This document shows, piece after piece, positions 55,466 to 64,000 of a stretch of DNA of 64,000 nt. The DNA comes from Vandiemenella viatica. Taxonomy: Eukaryota; Arthropoda; Insecta; Orthoptera; Morabidae. The translations under genes were made by a program, and so were the position numbers. The notes under the pieces were generated by a model. It saw only the letters and a list, made by a program, of their open reading frames with translations. It searched no databases and was not told where the DNA came from. Every line of letters begins with the position of its first letter. Positions within the stretch are counted from its first letter, which is position 1. The DNA lies in assembly GCA_031002005.1 (NCBI GenBank), contig CM061920.1:47470610-47534609 (forward strand), written 5' to 3'.

Positions 55466-56720
55466 TTATTCTCCATCCTTATTTATAACTGTCTCAACAC
55501 CCTCCCTTCCCCTCAGTTTACTAACATAGCCACAGAAATTTCTAGATGCATCAGTCAATGGTCCCCCTGCAGTGACAATAATCTTCATAAAACTATCTTT
55601 AGCCACCTTCTTAGCTATTTTTAAGTCCTTGTTTAGTTGTTTTAAATATTCCCTACTACCCTGCTGTCTCTTAACTGTGTTATGTTCTTTTCTTATCAAC
55701 CTCTTTAACCTCCTCACCTCCATATTATAGTAGGCAGGTTCTCTACAACTCTTTATTTTCTGTTTTGGAATAAACTTTTCTTGCCCCTTTCTTATTATCT
55801 TGTTGAACTCTTCCCATCTCGAATCTACTGTATTTGTGCCTTTCTTCCATTTCCTGAAAACATTCTCTGAAATATCTTTTCAAATTCAAAATTAGTGCCT
55901 TTTTATAATTGTTCCTATTTCCCCTTTCAATTTTGGCTGCCGGTTTGCTGAATCCTCTAATATCCATCAGAACTGTTTCATGATCACTTATTCCTTCAGT
56001 TACTTGACACCCCACAAGGTTGTGATTGGGCTTTATTAGGAATATATCCAAGATATTTTGCTCTACTACTTGTGTAAATCCTCCTTCCCTTATTAAGGTA
56101 TTTGCAAATCTCTGTTCCCTTGTTTTATTATTAATCTTATTTCCTATCCATTTTACACCTGGTAAATTTAAATCCTCACCAATAATAACTATTCTATTCT
56201 CAACTCTGAAATCTGCTTATGAATTTAATTTCTTTCCATGAGCCTCATCTCCATTAGCTATTATTCCACTGCAGTAAACAGCCAACACCCTGATTTTATT
56301 CTTTTTTACTACCCCAGAAATCTACCCCAAATAACTCATGGTCTTAAAATATAAACACCTGTGAACTGTGGTAGGTTTTGCTAACTAGTATGAAAACTCA
56401 TCCACCATTGCTCTGTGGTACATTCTGTAACCATCAGGAAAAACCTCATTGTCTAGTACTTCTACTAAGCAAGACTTTACACCTATTATTACTTGTGGTT
56501 TGTGTATCTCTATTATGTCTGCAAATTCTATGTTCATACTTCTACAATTCACTAGTAACACCCTTATTACTGGCTTTATATGTTCAGCACTAACCTCCTC
56601 CTTCCCAGTTCCATCCCACTCAGTAATTGCTCATCAACTTTATCTATTTCTTTAACATCTTTGATTTTTCCCATTGTGGTTCTACAATATGTATCAGTTT
56701 GATCATCTATTTCAATCCCT
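55466..56720 (-). pseudogene. CR1-group endonuclease and linker, copy 2
   Basis: The endonuclease end is well kept: LDIFLIKPNHNLVGCQVTEG then ISDHETVLMD, the catalytic SDH motif, followed by the linker frames NNYKKALILNLKRYF and RLIRKEHNTVKRQQGSREYL, then SRNFCGYVSKLRGREGVET. The middle part (about 56050-56720) includes EDLNLPGVKW-like words but has stops. The linker leads into the RT at about 55220. Confidence 0.7.
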
Positions 56721-56793
56721 TCACCAGCAACCCCTACCCTAAAAATGGCACAGCCCTGACCCCATTATCTCTGGAAATGGGCTCCTTTACTGC

Positions 56794-57660
56794 TTAAGCT
56801 AACAAACCCTTGCCTTTCCCATGTAGCATTTCCTTTTCTACATTTACCCGCCTCACTGCATAGTTCAATTGTGGCTGATCATGGCAACTTAGGACATGCA
56901 TGAGTTCCATCCTGGTATGCTGCGCCTCCTTCACCACCTTCCTCAGGTCACTCTCTATACTATAACTCGTGTTTCTATCAATACTATTCCCTGCATCTCC
57001 GACTATCACTACTCTATCATCCTCAGTGAAACTCCTACAAAGTGAATCTATATCCTCCATTATGTGACCTAATGTGGCACTAGGTTTGAAAAAACTTGTT
57101 ACCTGGTAACCTGTAGCTAACTGTCCCTGCAGAAGAGGGCTTACACCTTTCCCATGGCTACTGTACAGCAGAAGAATCCTTTTTCTCCCATTGTTACCTT
57201 GCATGCCCATATTCAAAAAACCTGCTGCATTCTACTTACTCTTGCATCTACACGAGGCTCTTCTCCTCCTGACTCTGGCAACAGGTCAAACCTATTTTTC
57301 TTCACAATTTGTAAAGAGTTTGGCTTCTTCGTTGTATTAATCATATTTCTCCTACAGCCTGTTACCAGCCCCCAACCATCGTTCTCAATTTCCTCCAACC
57401 CACTGTCTCTACTTTCTGCCTCTATAGCATGAGTCTCGACAAGCTGAATTCCCAAAAGCTGTGGCTCCACAGGTTTAGCCTCCACAGGCTGAGCTGCCAC
57501 AAGCTGAGCCCCCACAGGCTGAGTCCTCACAGGCTGATCCCCAACATGCTGAGCCTCCACAGGTGGAGCCACCCCAGGCCCTGCCTTCACAAGACGAGTG
57601 TCAAGATCACTCATCCTTTCACGCAACTCCCTCATCATTTCACCCATCTTCCTCATCCAT
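56794..57660 (-). pseudogene. CR1-group ORF1 with SGNH-like domain, copy 2
   Basis: Frame 57656 to 57213 begins MRKMGEMMRELRERMSDLD, a coiled-coil start, then a Pro-Val-Glu-Ala-Gln repeat region, then KKNRFDLLPES. Frame 57216 to 56794 follows, with RKRILLLYSSHGKG in place of SGNH block I (the usual GDSH), VVIVGDAGNSIDRN in place of the GGAND block, and MELMHVL. The nucleophile position in the SSHGKG block is uncertain. The repeat region is encoded by 15 bp units (57468-57572). Confidence 0.7.
57468..57572. repeat. 15 bp coding minisatellite in ORF1
   Basis: About seven imperfect units of CACAGGCTGAGCCTC encode a Gln-Pro-Val-x-Ala type repeat on the minus strand. The counterpart region of copy 1 was not clearly seen. 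Confidence 0.65.
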
Positions 57661-58727
57661 TCATCCCTAGGACAAAGGGAACAGAATCATGGGAGAGTCT
57701 CATTAATTTCCCACATTCCTCTTCCCTACATGCCCAATGACACCACTTTTTACACCAAATACAACCCAACCCCTTCGCAACTTACCAGAAACAGGCGCCA
57801 CACATTCCAATTATGTTTTTCCCCAAATACTTTTAGCACCTTCTAGTCTAATGAAATTTATACTATATTTTTTATGTTTTTATTTAATTGGATAAGAGCT
57901 CTACTCCTCAATTGAGTTATATTAATTAATAAGAAGATGAAAATACTTTAATAAAATACATCCTTTTTTTTAACTAAGATGTTACTATTTTAATATTTTT
58001 GGAAATAAGTAATTTGAAACTATTATATTTAAGACTGAAATAAGTGATTAGGAAACTATTGTATTTAAGATGAAAGAATTAATAGATATATCCTAGCATT
58101 TAAGAAGTTACATCTACATTCGATATTTTTAATTCGATACTATCGAAGCAGAAGTCAGATATTAACAATTATTTATTTATTATATTTATTTGTTGTATTC
58201 CTTGCAGATTATTGTTATTTTTATGCTTTAATACTAATGAAAATAACAAACTGTTATATTTCAGACAAAACAAAAGTCTAAATACTTCTTAGCAACAATC
58301 TACAACAAAAAGAATCTATAACACTTATTTTTTAGTTACACAACAAAATTGAGATGTTGAATTAGATATACCTAAAAGTTTAATCACAATCTGCAGTATT
58401 TAAGCTAACTATCAAGCTTTCAGCTTATTTCTAAAGCAAAAACTAGTGAAAAAAAAATTAGTATTAGTCATTAAGAATTGCGATTTTTGAAGCTCTATTA
58501 CCGAGTGAAAAATATTTTTATTTCGCCCACTAACAACCGTCATAACTATTTACTTTATAATTGAAAGTTTTAAACTAATTTAGATGGTAAAACTGAACTG
58601 ATAAGGAATTTATTTCAGGTTTGGTGCAAAGCAGTTCAAAGACACAACCAGAGCAAAAATGCGAGGTATGAATTAATTAGTTTGTGATATAGTGAGGTAA
58701 TATTTCAGGATATAGTGAGGTAATAAA

Positions 58728-58857
58728 ATGTACAAGTCGTATATTGGAGATGAGGCTTAAAAAGATATTGGTGTAAGAATTAAAAGTAGTGCATGGAAGG
58801 AAAAATATGACCATCATCACAAGCTGGCACTCAATTTCAGGAACAAGGGTGTGATGA
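58728..58857 (+). mobile_element. Short CR1-group RT-tail fragment in LTR of G3
   Basis: Encodes MYKSYIGDEA-like, RIKSSAWKEKYDHHHKLALN and FRNKGV, equivalent to the RT tail of the CR1-group family, and is inserted in the G3 LTR, whose parts resume around GATGAAAAGTGAAAG. Confidence 0.65.
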
Positions 58858-59107
58858 AAAGTGAAAGTGAGTGGTGCAACTGGAAAAAGACAGGCACTTC
58901 ATTGTAAGGAACATTGTGTGTAATCTCGTGTGATTAATAATTGTTGGTAGTTGTAATCATTATCAAGCTGGTGGAAGTGTTATCAAACGCAGGAAGCTGC
59001 ATCTCGGAAATACGAAGTTCTGATATGAAATATTCATGGTCTTATTCTAAAGTGGTGGTCACAGTAAACATTGAAGATGATTAAAAGTGTTTGTTGTCTT
59101 GGAGCAG

Positions 59108-59343
59108 ATTTTTTTTTATCTGCTTAACGTCTCTCTAACAGCAAGGTCTTTAGAGATGGCAAAGGATGGGGGGAAAGGAATGGGAAGGAATTCGCCATGG
59201 CCTTTTGAAGGAAGCATCCCGTCATTTGCCTGGAGTGATTTGGGAAACCGTGGAAAACCCAACTCTGGGTGCCCGCATGGGGATTAGAACCGCCGTCCTG
59301 AATGCGAGGTCAGAGCACTAGCCGTTACAACACCACGCTCGGT
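59108..59343 (-). mobile_element. tRNA-derived SINE, copy 4, in G3 LTR
   Basis: Flanked by TTGGAGCAG (59099-59107) and TTGCAGCAG (59344-59352), a 9 bp duplication with one mismatch; the intact LTR at 62402-63104 has a single copy at this place. The minus-strand boxes are GTTGTAACGGCTAGTG and GGTTCTAATCCCC, more decayed than in the other copies. Confidence 0.85.
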
Positions 59344-59524
59344 TTGCAGCAGCTTCTGACTTCTTATTTTAAAACTTAAAACATTTCAGAACCTTTTCCA
59401 ACATTCTGTTGGTGGCGACCAAGTCGAAACTTGCAATCTTTACAAGAGTGTGTATAATAAATGATTAAAGAACACGTCAAAAAAGCATATTTATGATGGC
59501 AAGAGGCGCTCTTTATAATTTACA

Positions 59525-59542
59525 TGGCAACTGTGACAGGAA
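59525..59542 (+). other. Primer-binding site of G3
   Basis: TGGCAACTGTGACAGGAA begins with TGG directly after the CA end of the 5' LTR. The GTTGGTGGCGACC word near 59411 also resembles one but occurs in both LTRs. Confidence 0.6.
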
Positions 59543-60270
59543 AGGGAAAATTTCGGGTAGGAACAATTTCAATTCAGCTTTGTAAGAATCTGCATTTGTT
59601 GATTAAGTTGAAAAATATCGAGACAGTGAAAACTTAATTATTTGCAAAAAATACGAGACAGGAAGGAAGACCGTATCAACAATAGAACAGCTGAAACAAG
59701 AGTGACTGGCAGGAAAGACAATCGTCATATGGCTGACTTGGCTTGGCAGTAGCAAAAATTGCTCAAAGATAGTCCAGTCTCATGACAAGAAAACAATGGT
59801 GGTGCTTGTAGCGGCGGCACCTACAACTACTGATTCTGCGGAAGACATGACAGACATTGCATCACAATGGACGGTGAAGGAGTGACGAGGAGGCATCGCA
59901 AAAAACCAACAGCATCGAGCGGAAGAAGACTTCCAAAGCTAAGCAGCCCCAAAATATTACTCCTTTCCTAATTCCATTAAGTTTCATATACATGTTAGTA
60001 GTTTTCTAAAAATTCGTAGAACTTTCCAAAGGGAAAGAAACCACAGTGTATAAGGTTTCTTCTCCCATTATTATTACTTCGAGTGAATTTTTGTCAAGAT
60101 ATACGATGTTGCAGATTTCCAGCTTGCTGCAAATATAAACCTGTGGTTAGCATTTTGCATGTGTGCAGGTTGATTTGCTGATGTTTTTCTTTTCTCTGGT
60201 TTTGGCTTGTCTTGTTTCTGCTTTGGACCTCAATCATGTTGGAGGGATTGAAGACCATGGGGGTTCAATT
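59543..60270 (+). other. G3 untranslated leader
   Basis: No gag similarity is seen in this stretch, which precedes the coiled-coil frame. It has short unrelated frames only. Confidence 0.4.
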
Positions 60271-60715
60271 ATGGAATTTAAGGATCTACTGGAAGTTTTC
60301 ACCATTCAATTGAAGACAGAAGTTAATGCTCAAATGCAAAATCTTGAAAATAAGCTTAGTGAAAATTTAATCAGTCATGATAACAAGCTTAGTGAAACCC
60401 TAACCAATCTTAAAGTAAGGCTTAGTGAAAATTTAACCAAGACCCAAATCTTGAAGATAAGCTAAGTGAAAATTTAACCAAAACCCAAAATCATGAAGAC
60501 AAGCTTAGTGAAAATCTAACTAATCTTGAGAAAATGCTTAGTGGAAATCTAACCAGGACCCAAAATCTATCCAATTTTGGAAAAAAGCTTTGTGCAAATC
60601 TAAACAGCAATGAGGATAAGCTTAGTGAAAATTTAACCAAGACCTAAAATCTTGAAGATAAGCTAAGTTAAAATCTAAATAGTCTCGAAGAACTACTTAA
60701 AAAATATTAAAACTC
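60271..60715 (+). pseudogene. G3 gag, repeat coiled coil
   Basis: ATG at 60271 begins MEFKDLLEVFTIQLKTEVNA, then a run of heptad-like repeats built on the word DKLSENLTKTQ with variants (NKLSENLISHD, MLSGNLTRTQ, KLCANLNSNED). Such gag proteins with Leu-x-x-Lys-Leu-Ser-Glu-Asn-Leu repeats are common in arthropod gypsy elements. A frameshift at about 60455 and stops at about 60645 and 60670 break the frame. Gag shell and RNA-binding parts beyond the coil are not recognised. Confidence 0.65.
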
Positions 60716-60727
60716 AGTTTCAGAGTC

Positions 60728-61382
60728 TTGGAGAGTATTATAAAAATGGAGAACGAGTGTAAAAAGTATTATATGGTCGTGAAATTTGCAAAAGTAAGGG
60801 AGGATACACAGATAAACAAATCCCTGCTATTGGTTATGCAACAAGATGTGCAGAAGTTGACAGACGACCTCTCACAAGTTGTTTGTGGATCGAAAACATG
60901 TGAGAAGATTGAAGTGATGAAGGAAATCAAAACCAATGAGGAAGACGAATCAACTGACATGAACAGAGCGTCGTTAATTGATGCTAACAAGGCTGATGGT
61001 ATGCTGTACACTGACCATAACACAGTGATGGTGTACACCCCAAGTGAAAGTGTTTCTCACAGTGAACACAAGTGACGATGTGCAGCGGTCAGTGATGCTG
61101 CACGCCATTGACCGAGCAGGGCGAATCAACAATGAAACAGATGATGACAGCAGCAAATTTGAATTAGCGCTGGTGGCTGTTTGTTTACAATGGCATGAAA
61201 AGCACGAGGTGAAGGCAATGTTCTTGGATGACAATATTTGGGAACTTCTGCTGTTTGAGTTAACGATGAGGAAACATGAAGAGGAAGATACTGTTGAAGA
61301 AGAAATGATGAAAACAACAGGCAGTGAGAGGAAGAGGACTCTTCTACACCTGGATGATGAGGGCAGGAATATAAGGAAATAA
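60728..61382 (+). pseudogene. G3 downstream frames, not recognised
   Basis: Frames 60728-61075 (with ESTDMNRASL) and 61044-61382 (SKFELALVAVCLQWHEKHEV, acidic C terminus) overlap, so a shift at about 61060 joins two parts of one original frame. No protease, RT or integrase motif is seen. They are probably the remaining part of G3 gag or an accessory region. I do not assign a function. Confidence 0.35.
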
Positions 61383-62401
61383 AGAAGATGCAAGGAATAA
61401 GTCAGTTTGCTAAATGGAGAAATTTATTAAAGTTCAAGGATACATGCAACATGATAATGCTGTAGTGTTGTGGTGGTGATGGGGATGTGGCCTTCCATAA
61501 CTCCCGACATGCTGGGTCCACAGGAAATGACAGCCAATAACCTGATAACATATCATTTTTCTCTTTCTGAGAAACGATTTATCTTGTTACGGCAAGAACA
61601 ACATTTAAACTATCCATATCCTTCCTTCTGCCCCACTGCATTAGTGAAGAGGAAGTGAAGACAAAAGTGTTGTGTGGGGGGGAAAAAAAACTGAATAATG
61701 CTATAAATGACTACAACCAAAATAAACCAAGGCATGTGAAGAACTATTTATGTGATAAGGTGTACATATTTTTTCTTTTTTAGGTTGAATGAAATATAAA
61801 CTCATTCCAAACTAACGCTGTTATATCTTGTTTTAAATTATCCATACTAGGAACATTTACCTAACATTTAACATGCAATTTTGTAGAGGGAATTAGTTTT
61901 TTTTTAAGTTTTGTAAGATGTTTTGGTTAGCAGTTTCTGGAGAAGGATTTGAATATGATGGGAGTTAAAATTGACCTCCACTGGGAAAACGGCTTTGCTT
62001 ACGAAGTCACTAAGAAAATTTGGTAATGGCATTGTAAGAAAAGAAGTTTCAGGCAACCAGTTGAATTTATAGCCTGCTTTTGTAAAATTATCTATTAATC
62101 TCTGTTTGCTGTGAGTTTAGCTACGACAGTAACAAATTGTTTTGTATTGGCTGTATTCAATTGTCTTGGGAATTTTGATGTATTTGTGTTTCTAATGTTT
62201 ATTATCATGTTTAGAATACTTGGCAATAGGTGTTACAAATATGTAACTGTAGTGACCACCACTTAGGTATGTTTTATAGTTAGTTAGTGTAACTCAATGG
62301 AGATTTTCCTCACGTATCTCATTTCTGTATGTTTCTTAATGACAAATTCTCCATTTATAATTTTTTTTAACAGATCGTTTGCCACAGATTTTGGGTAGGG
62401 G
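61383..62401. other. G3 internal DNA before the 3' LTR
   Basis: No coding domain recognised. Ends in the purine tract GGGTAGGGG directly before the LTR. Confidence 0.45.
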
Positions 62402-63104
62402 TGTAAGTATACGGGGGCAAACAGGCAGTATATCTTTGCCAGGATATTTACGTGACCAACTTGAACCAATGAGAGGGAGTCAGGGAGTAGCAGTCCCGAT
62501 TGCCGGGAAGTAAGTCGTCTTATATGCAACTCCAGCAAAAATGCGAAGTATGAATTAATAAGTGCGGGATATAGTGATGTTTCAACGTGGTGCCTGGATG
62601 ATGAACAGTGAAAGCAGGGGGTGGAACCAGAAAAATACAGCCACTTCATAGTAAGGAACAGTGTGTGTGATATTGTAATTAAAAACTGTTGGTGGTCGTA
62701 GTCATTATCAAGCTGGTGGAAGTGTTAAAAAACGCAGGAACCTGCATCTTGGAAGTACGAAGTTCCGATATAAAATATTCATGGTCATATTGTAAGGTGG
62801 TGGTCACAGTGAACTATGAAGATGATTAAAAGTGTTTGTTGTCTTGAAGCAGCTTCTGACTTCTTATTTTAAATATTCATGGTCATATTGTAAGGTGGTA
62901 GTCAAAGTGAACAATGAAGAGGATTAAAAGTGTTTGTTGTCTTGAAGCAGCTTCTGACTTCTTATTTTCAGAACCTTTCCCAAGATTCTGTTGGTGGCGA
63001 CCAGGTCCGAACGTGCAATCTTCACAAGTGTGTGTATAATAAATAGTTAAAGAACATGTTAAAATGCATATTTATGATGGCAAGGGTTATTCTTAATAAC
63101 TTAC
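62402..63104 (+). repeat. 3' LTR of G3
   Basis: 703 bp, with TG and CA ends. It contains an internal 98 bp direct duplication (62773-62870 and 62871 to about 62965). The counterpart 5' LTR has a single copy of that part. It includes TTGGTGGCGACCAGGTC near its end. Confidence 0.8.
62773..62965 (+). repeat. 98 bp tandem duplication within the G3 LTR
   Basis: Both units begin AAATATTCATGGTCATATTG and end GACTTCTTATTTT, with few differences. It is absent from the other LTR, so it arose after insertion or was gained in one LTR. Confidence 0.85.
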
Positions 63105-63108
63105 AATA

Positions 63109-64000
63109 TGAAAGAGCATTTAAAAATATTAAGATTGGTATTTATTAATTTCTTAATTATGATAAAGGGCCGGTAATGGCACAATGTATCGGTCTGCTTA
63201 ATATTTCATTATTACAGTTATGTGCAGGAGTATGGTGGGTATCAGAAGTAATGATAATTAAAAATTAATATTTCTACAGTAAAAGTTTAACTGGGAAATA
63301 AGAACTGAAGGGAAAATTTAGATTTTGTGTTTGTTGGTTTTGATTAATATTCATGAGTAAAATAAGGTATGTTTCAATAAGAGCTGAAGAATAAAAATTG
63401 TTTGAAACATTCATATCTATGCCATGTCAAAATTTCCAGGAAAAGCATTAAGGTCCTGTCATAATGTAACTGAAGACCCAGGTAGTCCTCTTGGCATGTT
63501 GTCTGTGCACTGGATTTCTACCATAAGTGGGTGTAACTTTTTGAAAATTTTTGAATCTTTAAAAAAATTTTAACTGGATGGAGCATTACCAAAATCTAAA
63601 CCAATAGTTAAAAAAAAAAAAAAATCCTCCCCGTATTAAATTATCAAAGAAAATAAAGCTGAGAATAGTAAGTCATTTCTTGGAATCTGAAATTTTATTT
63701 GCCACAATCTTACTCCTCAATTGGGGGAAAACTTTGTAACAGAGGAATTATTTCATTTTTAAAACAAAAATTATTATAATAACATTCTTGATACAATGTT
63801 TCTTTGCAAATGTGTTATTTGAATGATTGCTATATGATGAAAATTTATAAATCATCCACAGAACAGTTAGAATAATCACACAAATCAATAAATACAGTAT
63901 TGAGTAACAGAAAGAAAGTCTAGAAAAATTTGTCACACGCTTAAGAAACATTTAGAAATTTTCTTCATCATTGACATTTAATTTGCAGAATTTAAATACT
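63109..64000. other. AT-rich flanking DNA
   Basis: No gene, RNA or repeat is recognised. A run of A lies at 63608. Confidence 0.45.

Larger units (their letters stand above)
53858..58640 (-). mobile_element. CR1-group non-LTR retrotransposon, copy 2 (most complete)
   Basis: Read from about 58640 down to 53858, it holds a long AT-rich 5' region, ORF1 with an SGNH-like domain, endonuclease, linker, RT and RT tail. The extreme 3' UTR with its CTCCATTGCAATTAAAT end is missing at 53858, and LTR sequence follows at once. It splits the 5' LTR of G3 after CAACTTGA, so it is younger than G3. Frameshifts occur in the RT (for example at an A run near 54248) and elsewhere. Confidence 0.8.
53789..63104 (+). 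mobile_element. Ty3/gypsy element G3 with broken-up 5' LTR
   Basis: The 5' LTR starts TGTTAGTATAC at 53789 and ends TTTACA at 59524, but is split by a CR1-group element (53858 to about 58640), a CR1 fragment and a SINE. The 3' LTR (62402-63104) starts TGTAAGTATAC after the purine tract GGGTAGGGG and ends TTACA. The internal part (59525-62401) is only about 2.9 kb and keeps a coiled-coil gag but no RT. AGAT at 53785-53788 and ATAT at 63105-63108 may be a mutated 4 bp target duplication. Confidence 0.75.

Noticed and set aside
60728..61382. G3 downstream frames as a host gene
   Set aside because: They lie between the primer-binding site and the polypurine tract of G3 and are broken by a frameshift, so they belong to the retroelement.

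Overview
The window is eukaryotic, nuclear and almost certainly from an arthropod with a large, repeat-rich genome. Evidence is the spliceosomal exons, the transposon families (CR1-group, RTE-like and Penelope-like retroelements, Ty3/gypsy elements, hAT, Helitron, tRNA-derived SINEs), the AT-rich intergenic DNA and the absence of bacterial operons. A polyneopteran-like insect is my guess from the style of the repeats; the sequence does not prove it.

The one clear host gene is a secreted lipase of the pancreatic-lipase superfamily on the minus strand. I recognise two internal exons. Exon A (46339 to 46142) carries the catalytic Asp motif GLDPAGP. Exon B (32918 to 32768) carries the catalytic His motif CSHSRS. 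Their splice sites and phases join in frame across a 13,223 bp intron. The Ser exon and the gene ends were not found. At least 8.8 kb of the intron is recognisable mobile DNA.

Layout. 1-5.2 kb: a short CpG-rich start, a possible ETS/YY1-type promoter with a tiny ORF (1411-1506), a hAT transposon with perfect 8 bp target duplication (2408-4144) and a SINE. 5.4-10.1 kb: a decayed minus-strand CR1-group retrotransposon interrupted by a SINE with 12 bp duplication. 10-16 kb: AT-rich DNA with a Penelope-like terminal relic, a possible TATA/THAP-like first exon and diverged repeats. 16.1-22.8 kb: a gypsy element with two LTRs, whose pol is split by AT-rich DNA containing a Helitron that itself carries a satellite-like array. 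22.8-32.7 kb: AT-rich DNA and several fragments of the CR1-group family in both orientations. 32.8-46.3 kb: the lipase exons and their large intron, holding a second SGNH-type non-LTR element with 111 bp promoter-like tandem monomers, an RTE-like endonuclease fragment, a 238 bp MITE and an internally deleted gypsy element with a SINE in its gag. 47.6-49.2 kb: tandem duplications and an RT tail. 49.3-52.6 kb: a near-palindromic pair of Penelope-like elements flanked by a 16 bp direct repeat. 53.8-63.1 kb: a third, deleted gypsy element whose 5' LTR is broken up by a nearly complete CR1-group element, a CR1 fragment and a SINE.

The transposons are nested, which gives relative ages: SINEs are younger than the CR1 and gypsy copies they interrupt; the Helitron is younger than the gypsy pol it sits in; the CR1 element at 53.9-58.6 kb is younger than the gypsy LTR it splits. 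I found no intact autonomous element. All recognised coding regions of transposons contain stops, frameshifts, truncations or altered catalytic residues.
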